A stretch of 64,000 bases of DNA from Pseudovirgaria hyperparasitica (GCF_010093815.1 NW_022985558.1:721459-785458); one strand, 5' to 3'. Positions 20,845 through 33,467 are shown, numbered from the stretch's first letter. Made by a program: numbers and translations. Notes: generated by a model not told the origin, from the sequence alone.

Positions 20845-22876
20845 ATGACCTCACGCTTCCTTTTTGCTGGCTTGACTGCATTGTCGGCCATAGCAGTTGC
20901 CAGTGCTGCGACTGTCACCAAGGAGTTCAACATTGGCTGGGTGTACGGTAATCCTGATGGAGTTTTCAACCGTCCTGTCATGGGAATTAATGGCCAGTGG
21001 CCCATACCTGCCCTGTTCGTCAAGAAAGGCGATACTCTAGTCGTTAATGTCAACAACCAACTGGGCAATGAGACTACCAGTTTGCACTGGCATGGTCTAT
21101 ATCAAAATGGCACCACCAATATGGACGGGCCTGTTGGAGTCACTCAGTGTGAGATTCCTGTCGGAGGCTCGTTCACTTACAACTTCACCGTAAGCACCTT
21201 CCACCATCAGAGATGCGCTACAAGGACTGACTTTGTTCAGGTTGACCAACCTGGCACATATTGGTTCCACAGTCACACTCGAGGGTGAGCCAACTTTGCT
21301 TGTTCCAACGGAATATGCCTAACAGCATAGCAGACAATACCCAGACGGCCTCAGGGCTCCGTTTATCGTCGAAGATGATGAGATGCCATTCGCTGACATG
21401 TATGACGAAGAAATCATACTTTCATTCTCAGATTGGTATCATGATTTGATGCCTGGGTTGCTTGCCAGTTTTATTAGTGTCTCCAATCCTACGGGAGCCG
21501 AGCCAGTCCCTGATTCGGCCTTGATGAATGATACACAGAATCTTGAAATACCAGTGTTGCCAGGAAAGACCTACTTACTGCGCATGGTTAACATGGCTGC
21601 GTTTGCCGCCCAGTATGTCTGGATTGAGGGCCATGAGATGCAGGTTGTGGAGGTCGATGGTGTCTACACAGAGCCTGCCACCGCTAACATGCTATACATG
21701 ACTGCCGCACAGCGGTACAGCGTTCTCTTTACCACGAAGAATGACACTTCGGCCAATTTCCCCATCATGGGCAGCATGGACCAGGATCTTTTTGACGCTA
21801 TTCCGGATGGTCTGAATCCTAACGTCACTGGATGGCTGGTCTACGATGGCGCCAAAGACAAGCCCGCAGCTCAGGAGCTGGATGCTTTCGAGCCCTTTGA
21901 CGATTTCACCCTGGTCCCACACGATAAAGAGCCAGTGTACGAGAACGTCAACCACAACGTGCAGCTTGACCTGAAGATGGACAACCTCGGAGACGGCGCG
22001 AACTATGCGTTCTTTAACGATATCACTTACGTTCCGCCTAAGGTCCCTACCTTGTACACCGCCATGACCACGGGCGAGACAGCGACGGACCCCGCCATCT
22101 ACGGTATCAACACGAACCCATTTATCCTTGCGCAAGGCGAGGTCGTCGAACTTGTCCTGAACAACGACGATCCTGGGAAGCATCCCTTCCATCTGCACGG
22201 CCACAACTTCCAGGTTCTGATCCGCTCAGACGACGATGCTGGCTTCTATGATGCTGCAACATCCAATGCCACGATCCCCGCAACACCGATGCGTCGCGAT
22301 ACCGTCCTCGTGCGTCCAGGTGGGCATTTTGTTCTTCGTTTCCGTGCTGACAACGTATGTCCTCCTTCCATTCCGCATCTGTATTGAACGCCTGACTAAC
22401 ACCATTTCTAGCCCGGCATCTGGCTCTTCCACTGTCACATCGAATGGCACGTCACATCCGGCCTCATAGCCACCTTCGTCGAGGCGCCTCTCGCGCTGCA
22501 GTCCTCTAACATCCCACATGACCACCTTGCTGCATGCGCCGCAAACAACCCTCCCACGCCCACCGCCGGCAACGCAGCTGGCAACACCGTCAACCTCCTC
22601 GACCTGACCGGCAACAACGAGCCACCAGCGCGTCTGCCGGCGGGTTTCACGCCCAAGGGCATTGTGGCGATGACGTTCAGTATCCTGGCAGCCCTGCTGG
22701 GTGTTGCGGTCATTGCGTGGTATGGAGCGCAGCCAATTGCAAGTGAGCAAGGCAAGAAGATGGCCGAGCATGTCATTGGACAGGAGGGCGTCAAGAGTGC
22801 TCCTGCTGGCGGCGAGGGTGTTGGAAGCACGGCTGTTGACAGCGCTGGTGGTGACGGCGGGTTCGTGAGGACGTGA
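20845..22876 (+). CDS. FET3: Multicopper ferroxidase FET3
   Basis: Plasma-membrane Fe(II) oxidase, partner of Ftr1. Four exons (20845-21189, 21241-21284, 21334-22354, 22412-22876) join to 624 aa, near the 636 aa of yeast Fet3. An N-terminal signal peptide ([20 protein letters not shown]) precedes three cupredoxin domains. The copper motifs are all there: HWHGLYQ and [10 protein letters not shown] for the trinuclear centre, [10 protein letters not shown] near the third domain, and FHCHIEWH, with the type-1 Cys, in exon 4. Several N-x-S/T sites fit a glycosylated outer domain. A membrane anchor (about [20 protein letters not shown]) near the C-terminus leaves a short Gly/Ser-rich cytosolic tail, as in Fet3 rather than in secreted laccases. 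Its head-to-head neighbour FTR1 confirms the role; the two usually need each other for trafficking. Confidence 0.95.
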
Positions 22877-23825
22877 GAACGTGAGCTGCGTGGAGGATAA
22901 TGGTGCGAATGTAATATAGCATACCCCTAAGTAGCACAGAAGAAATCGCTTACCTGAATATGTGCTGAGATTCATTTGTTATGATGCCTTTCTTGGGAGT
23001 CGCACCGTCTTCGAGAAGCGACACAATCTCCTGGTACATCCTACTTGGCTCGATTATGAACATCGGACGCTCTTCATCATCACACCGTCGCTCTACTCAC
23101 CTCGCTCTCAACGCCGCTAATGTCACGCAGGGGGCTTGTTGATGAACAGCCTCGGCCTTCACCATGATAGATCCTAGTATGTCCATTCTCTTTTGTTTCA
23201 GATGTTGCCTTCGGTACTTATTGCTACCTATGTACCTGGCACCCAATACGGCATGTGAAAATCCTCAGCAATAACAAAGTCATCTCGTTCCTTGCATACA
23301 CCCCTGCTACCGAGCATGGGCAATCCACCAGCTGCCGCGTGCATCAGTCCCGGATGCTGATGCTGATATCCATGGCTCGGTCGACCAGTGTCTGTGTCTG
23401 TCTGTGCCTATGCGTGTCTGTGCAGTGCCGCACCAAAGCATGCGCTACAGCAAAACTGAACCTAAAACTCGCCGACGCCGTAGGGAGCTATAACGCCGCA
23501 GGAACGGGGGGCCCGCTAGCCTTTTAGTCGCTTCCCTCACCCATCATCGCTCAGGGAATATCACCGCATCCCTACACCCTTGAGCAGGCCTTGAAATACA
23601 CATCAATTCACATCACCACAACTAACTACTTTGACAATCCACAAGCCTCACAAATAATGCGACGACACCACTGACCAGCCCTTCTCTCGCCCTTGCCGCG
23701 CCCTTTTCCCCCCGACCGAGAACGCCCGTCCACACACCACCACGAAGCTCGATCTCTCGAGGATCACAAACGTCACAAAACACTCTCACCCTCGAACGTT
23801 ACACACAAACCCCACGAACCCAACC
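22877..23825. other. Intergenic region between FET3 and the acyltransferase gene
   Basis: About 0.95 kb. The right part is C/A-rich and pyrimidine-rich (23590-23820), typical of a fungal leader. No gene is recognised. Confidence 0.4.
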
Positions 23826-25292
23826 ATGCCACCCGCACCATGGCGCTCACGCGTGGCGTCCTCCCTATACCCCGACTTCCTCACACTCTTCAGCACATCC
23901 ACCACCACGTACACGCCGCAGCGCAGCACTGCACACCTGGACGGCCTGCGCGGCTTCGCGTCGTTCATGGTGTACGTGCTGCACCACGAGCTGTGGGCGC
24001 ACAGCGCGCTGATGAAGCACTACGTGCTGGAGAGCGCGTGGGGGTGGGACGGCAACTACTACTTTGCGTGTCTGCCGATTGTGCGGGTGGCGTTTACGGG
24101 GGGTCATATCGCGGTTGCGACGTTCTTTGTGCTGAGCGGCTACGTGCTGACGGTGAAGCCGCTGGGGCTGGTGTATAAGGGGGATATGGTGGGGCTGGGG
24201 GAGGTGCTGGCGAGCAGTGTGTTTCGGCGGTGGGCGCGGCTGTTTGTGCCGATTGCGGTGAGCACGTTTGGCTATGTGGTTGTCATGGAGGTGTTTGGGC
24301 TGGAGGGCACGAGTTTGCATGAGGTCAAGGAGACGTTTGGGGAGCAGGTGTGGGATTGGTATATCGAGTTTAAGCACTGGAGCTATATCTGGGACCGGAA
24401 TATCATTCCGTGGCTGCCGTACAATTCGCATACGTGGACGATTCCGTTCGAGCTGAAGGGGAGTCTGTTGGTGTGGATGGTGGCGCTAGTCACGGCGAGG
24501 TTCACGAGGAAGAGTCGGTGGTGGACGTATGCGATGTTGATCGTCTACTTCATGTGGATATGTCCGGAGGGCTGGTATTGTGCGTACTTCATTGCAGGCA
24601 TGTGGCTAGCGGAGATCGATCTCCTGGCTGCGACTGACGCGCTGCCGGCATTCTTTGCGACTTTCGAACCATACAAGAACGTAATATTCAGGGGCTTGTT
24701 CGTGGTCAGCATGTTCCTGGCGGGTGTCCCGGCTGCGAACAAGGATATAGAGGTTTTTGCCACCTCGCCCGGCTGGGTCTGGTTGCGACACCTCAAGCCG
24801 GCCGCACTCGACGATCCGAAATGGTTCTATCTCTTCTGGGGAGCTATTGCTCTGGTTACAAGTGTGTCCCGGATTGCATCGCTCAAGAGGTTCTTCGAAA
24901 CCAGGTTCTGCCAGTATCTTGGCCGGATTTCTTTCTTCCTCTATCTCTTCCACGGACCGGTTCTGGCCTGGGTGGGACGTAGAGTCTATGCTGCGGTGGG
25001 CTTCGTCAGAAAGGACCTGGACGACGATCCGGAAAAGGGGATCCTGTGGTGGTGCAATCGTCTTCCAATATCGCAATGGGGACCTATGGGGCTGGAAGTC
25101 AATTTCGTGTTATGTCAGATCGTCTTGTTGCCTTTGACCTTATATCTGGCGGAGCTCGGGACGAAATGGATCGACGAGCCTACCGTAAAATATGCCCAGC
25201 GCCTGTACAAGAAGTTGAACTCTGGACAAACGATCGATTTGGGAGCGGCTGGGGCGCGAGACAAAGAAGTGTCTAATCCAGGGCCCAGTTGA
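23826..25292 (+). CDS. Acyltransferase-3 family membrane protein
   Basis: A single-exon 488-aa polytopic membrane protein of the acyltransferase-3 (OafA/NRG-1-like) family, whose members move acyl groups onto membrane or exported substrates. Family markers: STAHLDGLRGFASFMVYVLHH (the conserved LDGLRG..A with a following His) near residue 40; GGHIAVATFFVLSGYVLT near residue 100 (the FFVLSGY signature); FRRWARLFVP; HTWTIPFELKGSLLVW; and RISFFLYLFHGPVLAW near the C-terminus, with a second conserved His. About ten hydrophobic segments are visible. The start is the first ATG after a long C/A-rich leader. In fungi the substrate of this family is mostly unknown and no neighbour suggests one. The first half is richer in G and in GTG/CTG codons than the second; I do not read this as transfer. 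Confidence 0.9.
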   Translation: MPPAPWRSRVASSLYPDFLTLFSTSTTTYTPQRSTAHLDGLRGFASFMVYVLHHELWAHSALMKHYVLESAWGWDGNYYFACLPIVRVAFTGGHIAVATFFVLSGYVLTVKPLGLVYKGDMVGLGEVLASSVFRRWARLFVPIAVSTFGYVVVMEVFGLEGTSLHEVKETFGEQVWDWYIEFKHWSYIWDRNIIPWLPYNSHTWTIPFELKGSLLVWMVALVTARFTRKSRWWTYAMLIVYFMWICPEGWYCAYFIAGMWLAEIDLLAATDALPAFFATFEPYKNVIFRGLFVVSMFLAGVPAANKDIEVFATSPGWVWLRHLKPAALDDPKWFYLFWGAIALVTSVSRIASLKRFFETRFCQYLGRISFFLYLFHGPVLAWVGRRVYAAVGFVRKDLDDDPEKGILWWCNRLPISQWGPMGLEVNFVLCQIVLLPLTLYLAELGTKWIDEPTVKYAQRLYKKLNSGQTIDLGAAGARDKEVSNPGPS

Positions 25293-27093
25293 GATACTTG
25301 GGCCTACCAACAGCCAAACCAGCCAACGCAACCGAGAGCGACAGGATCATTATTCGATCGCAGCCATGGCCTATCAATGTTCTGCAAGACGTTGTAGACA
25401 TGTGTCCCAAGACCTCCGCGTTTCGGTGGGCCATGACAAGAGCAAGTTGAGACGATGACTGTTTCGAATATCGACTATCTATATCGACTATCTGCTCAGC
25501 GGCATAGTTCTGCTATGTACAAGAGTAGCGAGCATTACTTTTTAGACGTATCAACGCCTTTGTCAATTGGCTGCCGTGTCAGACCTCATTGCTAGCGGGT
25601 ATCTTCGGCCCGGTCTACCGACAATGGCGAGTCCCAGTGCCAAGATGCGGGAGCGACCCTTTCATATTCCAGAGTCCTGGGGGACTTCGTGGATGCATGT
25701 TTCAAGAGTGTGATTATAAGTGGGAAGGACTTACAGGGTGTAATATTAATGTCGGGAATCATACCGATTGTGTACAGTTGCTAGTTGAATTGAGGCTGCA
25801 GAGGCACAGAATGATGATTACAGGACTCGGAAGGGCCAGTGGTGTTATGGAGAGCAGGTTCATCATTTTACTCTGTCTCGGAAGGGGACGCAGCTATTTC
25901 TTCGAACATATGAGATAATATCCAGCCATCTGAGACTGTACAAGTCTACTAGCTTAATGGGTCGCATAGACGTCGGGCACGGATCATATAAGGCGTAAAA
26001 GGATTCTGGAAGATTTGGCGTGTGGGGATGTTGCGGGGATCTGCATACTGGGACAGATCTAGTAGTCATTCCATGCATAGATCGGTCGTGCGCCGAGATT
26101 TGACGGTCATATGAATAGGCGTTTCGTATCCACATGAAGGGCGATTGAAGCTGAAGGTCGGCCGAGTTCAGGCAGAACATGTCTTTACCTACTGTGTCAT
26201 GATAGACGGTGGGGGAGTTGAAACATCAGGGTAGCAGGTACTTTCAGCCCCCTTGGTCGAGGACAAGTAAAGCAAGATTAGGGATGAGGCGTGGTAGTAG
26301 AGGGTCATAAGGACGAAGTGTTGTGGAGGATGATCATGTAGGGATGTGTCCGGGGAGGAAATCCGGGGCTGTTGTAAGATGGAGAAATGTCAAGTTGAGG
26401 GGACCCAGTGGTGGATCTCGAATGAGTGGAAAACGCCCAATTAGCCTCACGCTACCTGCCCACCACTGAGCGATTGGATGGAAAGTCATGACTTCTCTCG
26501 CCGTTTTCTCGTCTCTCCATCCCACTATCCCTAGACCTCCTCCCAACATTCTCACTCACCGGCTAATTTTGTCCTCTATCACCACACCCATATCGCGTTG
26601 ACTGCTGTGCCTCGACACGATAACACAGGACTCCAGTGTTAGTATTGGTAGATGGAACGACCAGCGGTTTGCATACCCAGTCTCACCATACAAACCGTGG
26701 CTGGCCGGCATCGACTGGATGCTACATCGACACCCCTCCCGGAGCAATTTACCACCAGGGCAGTATTAAGTACACAGTGACAGTGCTACATACAGGCCAT
26801 AGCGATAACCTGGACACATAATCGTCCGGCTCACCTTAGGTCTGGGGTCCTGTATCTGCTGGCCTGTCGACCTGCCCCATCGACGTAGATGCTGCCGATG
26901 CCTCGTCGATCGGCCTGATCAAGAACTGTATCTACCCTTTCTCGTCCTCAGCAGCATCTGTATAGTCGGAAACTCCTCTGGACAAAGGTGACTCTGCACG
27001 ATTGATTCGAATAGCGATCCTCTCGTTTGGGCACGGCACACCCAGCTCCGCTGCCCGATCCGGCTGGTGTATATCCGATAGAGCGCTAGCGCC
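25293..27093. other. Long intergenic region upstream of the Zn2Cys6 regulator
   Basis: About 1.8 kb without a recognised gene. Several 60-110-codon frames occur on both strands but have no family features. It probably serves as an extended promoter of the regulator downstream. Confidence 0.4.
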
Positions 27094-29563
27094 ATGTTCC
27101 ATACATTCCAAACCGTTGCAGCCACAACATCTCCCGAGGGCAGCGGGAGCGGCGATACTTCTAAACCCTCAAAGACGGCAGCATCTCGGCGTGTTTCTAC
27201 CTCCAATGCCTGTGTCGAGTGCAGACGGCGGAAGATCCGATGTGACGGCTCCAAGCCGTGTGGACAGTGCCAATGGTATCAGCATCCCGAGGCCTGTACA
27301 TATCAGAAGCCAGCGCAACGTATAATACCGTCCAGGAAGTAGGTAGATTTCACTCTTTCAGCCTGAAGATAATCGAGTTGACCTGTGTTAGACTGGTCGA
27401 CCGACTCTCCAGCCAAGTGGAGCAGTATAGGGCGATTCTCCAGCGACTGTATCCTCAGAAAGATCTTGACTCACTGGTCGACAAACCTCGAGACGAGCTA
27501 CTGGACCTCGCGCTATCTACCCCAGCACTGAGCTCAGCTACGTCTCCGCCCGAGTCAATCCCGCACTCCAAGTCTGACACCAACCCCAAGTCTGAAGGAG
27601 AGCAGAGCCTCGAGGCCTTGGAGCAAGCGCCCGAGGAAAATCCACGATGGGACGAAGCGCGGAAGCATCAGGACAAGATCCAAGGCATCTCGGACGATAT
27701 CAACGGGCTTTCCATGGCTGTTGATCGTCATTCGTCCTATGTGGGTATCTCCTCCATCACTGCTGCGTTCAAGGTCATCGTCAAGGTCGCTCCCATTGCG
27801 AGGCCGTTCATCACCCAGAGCGTCATCGACACGGCACAGCCCAGTCGAGCAAACAGCCCACCACCAGAGCTGCTAGACTTGAACCCCGATGCATTACCTC
27901 GCCAACAAGATGCCCAGAAGCTCATCGAATGCTACTTTGAGCGAGTACACGTCTACTTTCCGATGATCAATGAGCGGAATTTCTGGACGACATTTCTCTA
28001 TGGAGAACGGAAAGACTCTCCGTGGCTTGCCCTGCTGAACATTGTATTTGCTCTAGGATCGCTAGCATCGTCGACATCGGACAACCAGATGCATTACGTC
28101 TTCTTTACCCGCGCTCGACAGCATCTATCTTTGGAGTCGTTTGGGTCCGGGAATCTTGAGGTTTTACAAGCTCTGTCGATTATGAGCGGCTATTACATGC
28201 ATTATCTGAATCGACCGAATGAGGCGCATTCCCTGATGGGTGGGGCATTGAGGATGGCGACTACTCTTGGCTTACATAGAGAGTATGTTGAGCCCTCTGG
28301 CGTAGTGGCGAATCTCTACGATTCGCAAAAGGCACAGCCATCTGACGCGATATCTACTGAGATGAGGCGTCGGATATGGTGGAGTCTATTCTGCATGGAC
28401 TCGTGGGCGTCGACAACTACGGGCAGGCCATCATTGGGACGGATGGGCGATGCGATCACTGTACAGCCCCCGAGGAGCTTCATCGAGCAGGTAGCTCACA
28501 CAATTACCCAGCATGATTGACTTGGCTAACACGTTTATAGAGCTACGTATTTACACAGATCAACAATCCACAAAGCCTGGAAGCGTTGAAAATCCTGCCT
28601 CTGATTCACTTTAGTGAATTCTGCAAGATCGCGACCAGGATACAGGATCGTCTGATTGAGAGTCCACTACTCAAGTTTGACGAGCTTTCACAATTCGACT
28701 CGGAGATTAGTCGATGGCGCGACGAACTGCCATCTATACTGACAGACTTCAACGAGCAGTGCCCAGACTTTCTAAGGGTTATTCGGCTCGTGCTGAAATG
28801 GAGGTACCAGAACCTTCGGATCGTCTTGCACAGGCCAACTCTACTGTCGTGCGCCCTTCGACACACACCCTTCTCAATGCTGCCTGCGGAGGAGAAGGTG
28901 ACGGTCGGGAAATGTCGGATCATCGCCAACAAGACGATCGAAGACATACACAACGAATGTCCTGCAGATCTCATCGCCGGCTGGAACGGAGTGTGGTTTG
29001 TGTATCAGGCCTGCATGGTGCCACTGGTCAGTCTCTTTACCGACGGCAGCTCGCCTGAAGAGGTCGAGCGCTGGAAGCACCAGATCGAGACAGCGCTCAT
29101 CTACTTTAACAAAATGCAAAGATTCAGCATCGCTGCCAAGAAGAGCGCGAGCGTGGTCTCGAAGCTTTACGAGGCGTTCAATACAGCCCAGGCGGCCGCC
29201 GCAACCGCGCGACAACAGCCCCAGCAGCAGCAACAGCAACAACAGCAGCAGCAGCAGCACATCCAACAAGGCCAACAACAGCAACAGATGCAGCAGGGCC
29301 AAGAGTATACTCAGTACCCCGAATTCAACCAGTTTGGTAATCCGATGCAAGAGCCGTCGATGCTGGCGGCCATGGGCCATGATATGGGCATGGGCATGTG
29401 GCCTCAGGCCGCAGACACGGGCAATCTCAATTCGTTCTGGGATGGAATGATGTGGGATACGTCATTCCCGGACCTGCCGGACCACGAGTACATGCTCGGC
29501 GACATGGACTACCAGGCAGCGGCCCAGGGCCAGCAGATGTGGAGATATGACCATCCGCAATGA
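27094..29563 (+). CDS. Zn2Cys6 transcription factor with a polyglutamine C-terminus
   Basis: Gal4-type fungal regulator, 788 aa from three exons (27094-27338, 27392-28490, 28541-29563; introns of 53 and 50 nt). The zinc cluster spans residues 40-68 with Cys at 40, 43, 50, 56, 59 and 68 (CVECRRRKIRC, then PCGQCQWYQHPEAC). A linker and a probable coiled coil (LVDRLSSQVEQYRAILQRLY) follow, as usual for dimer formation. The fungal-specific TF domain covers about residues 250-590; the typical ALRMATTLGLHRE and MRRRIWWSLFCMDSWASTTTGRP segments are easy to see. The C-terminus has a polyQ run (about 29216-29300), Met/Gln-rich stretches and acidic/aromatic patches (MMWDTSFPDLPDHEYMLGDMDY) that look like an activation domain. 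Target genes are unknown. I could not name the orthologue. Confidence 0.92.
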
Positions 29564-30504
29564 TCTGGTGGGAAAATGGGCGCATGAGTATTTTTTGGTT
29601 ATGTTCATGATTGTGTATGTATAATGCGAGTTAGATGCATCTTGGAGGGAAAAACGGGGGGGAATTGCTCCAAGCAAATGGATGCTTGGCTGCGGGTGTC
29701 AAGGGGGTGTTATATGGAAGAATTTTCAACAACTGCAAGCTATGCGATTGAGTGCCTGTAGCACTGATTATATATATATACCCATCTATATCAACAGGAC
29801 GTCCTTGTCTTTAGCTAGCAAGCAAACAGTATAATATGATTCGATTGCTGGTATGTTTCCCTATCGGGTAATGATCGACACCAGGCTGGGGTGCAGGTAT
29901 ATGAGGGCGCCAAGCAAAGACGCGCAAGGTTCGGCGGACAACCCCTGCAACCACAGAGCTGTGAGACCCGCCTGGCTAATACCTCTGTCGTCAATATCTT
30001 GCACTCTCTACTTCCCAAGCTTCCGCATCTCGCCGCCTCCAAGAACTGTGAATGCAAGTCGGTTCCGTTGATACAAGCACAGGCACAAAGCACAAGCGTA
30101 TCGCCACATCATTCGAGTACCGTCATTAGCCCCTGGACGGTGTTTTTTTCCTCGTTATCACCCTTTATCGTCAAGTTTTAGCCCTCCCGTTCCTCCTCGT
30201 CCTGCGCGCGACGTGGGCTTCGACTTCGACTTTGATTCTACTCCGGCGACGGACAGACGCTGCGAAGAGGTTACTTTTACATCGATTGACTGTCGTGTCA
30301 TCTGGCTTCATCGTCGACATCTTGCTTCAAGGCGAGCCAGCTCATGCACGTTTGTGACGGACTCGCTCGTGTTGCAGGCGCATCCACTCGACTACAAGGC
30401 TCAGCACGACGCGCAAACGGCTGCGTGCAACCCGGGTCGTAGACCTCTTTTATTATCTACATCTACTTCGGACTATATTGGGAGGACTCGCACAGAAAGA
30501 CAAG
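29564..30504. other. Intergenic region upstream of the PI synthase gene
   Basis: About 0.94 kb with an AT dinucleotide run (about 29769-29780) and C/T-rich promoter-like sequence. No gene is recognised. Confidence 0.4.
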
Positions 30505-31593
30505 ATGCCAACGCAGACGAGAGCAAATGGTGCTGCCGGTGCGGCGAACGGGAGTGTCAAAAGTGCAGGGCAACAGGGAGCAGCGCCTGCAGCAGTGCAA
30601 GAGAACATCTTCCTGTTCATACCAAACCTGATCGGTATGTATGTCCATTTTCTATCCCGACAGTTTATGCTGGAAGACTGAGCTAACCGGGTGGGATACC
30701 TGGCAGGCTACTCCCGGATCGTGCTCGCGATCGCGTCGCTCTACTACATGCCGCTCCACCCACGCACATGCTCGCTCCTGTACAGCATATCGTGCCTCCT
30801 CGACGCGCTCGATGGGCTGGCGGCGCGCCACTTCAAGCAGTCGACCAAGTTCGGGGCGGTGCTGGACATGGTGACGGACCGGTGCACGACGTCGTGCCTG
30901 CTGGTGTTTTTGGCGTCGGCGTTTCCGCGATGGTCGATTGTGTTCCAGGGCCTGATCTCGCTGGATCTGGCGAGTCACTACATGCACATGTACGCGACGC
31001 TGAGCATGGGCGGGCTGAATCAGAGCCACAAGAATATTGACGAGGAGCGGAGCTGGATCATGAAGCAGTACTACTCGAACAACGTAGGTCGCGCCGGTGT
31101 TGGACGTGGGGGATGTCGGAGGGGCTGACAAGAGGAGATTGGTAGCTAACATGATTTGCAGAAGGTGCTGTTTGTGTGCTGCGCGCTCAACGAGCTGTTC
31201 TTCATCGGGCTCTACCTGCTGTCGTTTTCGTCGCCGATCCTGACGCCCTCGCTCCTCCAGCCGGCGCCCTCGTCGCTGCAGCCAGGCAGTCCGGCGGTGC
31301 CCGAGGCGTCCAAGATCTTTGCGTCGCCCTGGTCGGCCGGCGCGCTGGAGTTGGCCCGGTAAGAAGACGGATGCGGTTCATGCCTTGGGTTTGCTAACAG
31401 CGTGGACAGGGCAAACAAGATGGACAGTACGGTGCCGTGGATCCTGACGTGCGTGTCGGCGCCAGTGATGATCTTCAAGCAGGTGGTCAACGTGATCCAG
31501 CTGCAGAAGGCGAGTCAATGGCTGGCAGAAGGGGACCGAGAAGCGCGACGGAGCGCGGGGCTGGGCGTGAAGGCGGCGAAGAAGCGGAATTGA
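30505..31593 (+). CDS. PIS1: Phosphatidylinositol synthase (CDP-alcohol phosphatidyltransferase)
   Basis: ER membrane enzyme that makes phosphatidylinositol from CDP-diacylglycerol and inositol, supplying phosphoinositides and inositol sphingolipids. Four exons (30505-30634, 30707-31083, 31162-31358, 31410-31593) give 295 aa, longer than yeast Pis1 (220 aa) because of an N-terminal Ala/Gly-rich tail and an insert between later membrane segments. The full CDP-alcohol phosphotransferase signature D-x2-DG-x2-AR-x8-G-x3-D-x3-D is present in exon 2 (DALDGLAARHFKQS, then TKFGAVLDMVTD). ENIFLFIPNLIGYSRI before it and DLASHYMHMYATLSMG after it are typical of PI synthases. Introns have standard sites and keep frame. 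The start is the ATG followed by MPTQTRANGA. Confidence 0.95.
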
Positions 31594-31885
31594 TCAAGAT
31601 GGTCAAGCAATATCATTTGACGTAATTGGCATGAGACGAGTGGCATGGCATGGCATGATATATCTAGGGATGGCGGATGGGAATGGACGAGGGGCATAGT
31701 TTCGGCCTGAGGGGGACAGACATGAGTGTGGTGTTCTCTTGACGTCTTCTTCTTCTTCTTTCTTCGTTTTCTTCTTTATCTTCTCTATTATCTTCATCTT
31801 CTTCATATTCACAAGGGCATCATCTTCTTTTCATTCCGCTCGTACGTAGGGGGTTTACTTGCAGACATGGCACTGGCGGCAGGGC

Positions 31886-32086
31886 AGTCAGTCAGTCAGT
31901 CAGTCAGTCAGTCAGTCAGTCAGTCAGTCAGTCAGTCAGTCAGTCAGTCAGTCAGTCAGTCAGTCAGTCAGTCAGTCAGTNNNNNNNNNNAGTCAGTCAG
32001 TCAGTCAGTCAGTCAGTCAGTCAGTCAGTCAGTCAGTCAGTCAGTCAGTCAGTCAGTCAGTCAGTCAGTCAGTCAGTCAGTCAGTA
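31886..32086. repeat. CAGT tetranucleotide array interrupted by ten Ns
   Basis: About 24 near-perfect CAGT units before and about 23 after a run of ten N at 31981-31990. The phase of the unit differs by one base across the N run if ten bases are counted, so the N count is a placeholder and the true array length is unknown. Confidence 0.97.
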
Positions 32087-32094
32087 TCTTAATC

Positions 32095-32116
32095 CATCCA
32101 TCCATCCATCCATCCA
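32095..32116. repeat. CATC tetranucleotide repeat
   Basis: Five CATC/ATCC units directly after the CAGT array. Confidence 0.85.
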
Positions 32117-33429
32117 CCAATGAAGCAATCGATCAATCAGACTTAATATTCTCAACGACAAGCATGGCGAACGGACAGACAGAGTGTCAAGATGGCCGTG
32201 TGCGTGTGCATGTGCATGTATGGTATGTAATCAGTCCCTCCCTCCAAGCTCGAGCAAGCGGACAAACAAAGCAACAAAGCCCCCCTAGGGCCTGAACCCA
32301 GCACGAGCGAGGAGCGGGAGTGGGAGTGGGAGTGGGGCCAAGCTCCAAGCTTACGCAAGCGCCCACGCACCCACCTTTACTTAAGCAGCCTAAGCGACCT
32401 AGGCAACCTAAGCAGCCTAAGCAAGCAGGTAATGCAGGTAAGCATGGCAAGCATGGCATAGCAAGCAAGCAAGCCCGCCCCGCTCCTCCTCTCTCTCTCT
32501 TTTGCTTGTCTGTCGCTTGTCTGTCGCTGCTGTCTCCTCTCGCTGTCTCCACACTGCACTGCGCCCTCCCTCCCTCTCCCTCTCTCCTCCCCCGTCATCC
32601 CTGTCAAGCCACCACCAACTTTGCTGCTGCTGCTGCGGCGGTGTTGGTGGTGGTCTGGGGATAGGGATGGGGATGGTGTCGTGGTGTGGTATGGTATGGT
32701 ATGTGTGGTGTATATATGCGCGATAGGTGCAGTGCAGTGCCGTCGCGTCGAGTCGTTGCAGGTGGATAGAGTAGATAGATGGTTAGATAGCTGGTGTAGA
32801 GAGAGCGAGGGAGGGATTGCGCGGCGGGTCACGGGGTGGTGGAGGGAAGACAGAAAGTAGGGCGGTAGGTGGGTGGTGGGCGGTAATAATAGGCGGTAAT
32901 AGATAGGGCGGTACCCCCAAGGCGGGCGGGGACTGCTGGGCTGTGGGGACGTGCCTTTTGGGGAGGGATGCTGGCTGGATGCTGGGGGACGCTTTACGCT
33001 GCGAGTGGGGAGGAGATGGGTTCGTTCGGCTAGGGAGTCAGGCAGGGCGTACTTGGGGATTGTTGTGTTGTGTTGGCGTAGGCGTTGGACTAGCAGAGTG
33101 CAGGATCAGTAGAGTGCAGGCTGTGTATGTATGTGTATACTATATAGTGCTGTGAGGTGTAGTGTGTATAGTGTGTATAGTGTAGTGTGTACTTGGATTG
33201 GGCGTGTTGTTAGCGAGAGACAGGCGGCCCGGCAGTGCACAGTGGGCGGTGACAGTGGGCGGCGGCAGCGAGGAGTGGGTGGCCGTGCGCGCTCAACTTC
33301 CGCCCCGCCCGCCCCAGCTGCTACTGCTACTGCTGCTGCTGTTTTCGAGTTCTGCGCCCCCCTCCCCCAAAAAACCCTTTCCCTCTTTCTCTCCTCCCAA
33401 GCCCGCTGAGCCGCTTTTCCGTTCGGTTG

Positions 33430-33432
<3 letters not shown>

Positions 33433-33462
<30 letters not shown>
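33433..33462. repeat. CT dinucleotide run in a pyrimidine-rich leader
   Basis: About 14 CT units within a 200-base pyrimidine-rich stretch just upstream of the regulator gene at 33653. Such tracts are common in fungal promoters. Confidence 0.85.

Positions 33463-33467
<5 letters not shown>

Noticed and set aside
23826-25292. Horizontal transfer of the acyltransferase-3 gene from bacteria
   Set aside because: The family is widespread in ascomycetes and the match pattern is the fungal one. Uneven G content along the gene is not enough evidence.
17920-25292. A secondary-metabolite or siderophore cluster around the iron genes
   Set aside because: No NRPS, PKS, ornithine monooxygenase or siderophore transporter is present nearby; only the FTR1-FET3 pair is iron-related.
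28874-29380. Leucine-rich minus-strand frame
   Set aside because: Antisense of the polyglutamine tract in the Zn2Cys6 regulator.
31726-32295. An open frame with dozens of Ser-Val-Ser-Gln repeats
   Set aside because: It is a translation of the CAGT microsatellite through the N gap; a tetranucleotide array stays open in several frames. No gene support.
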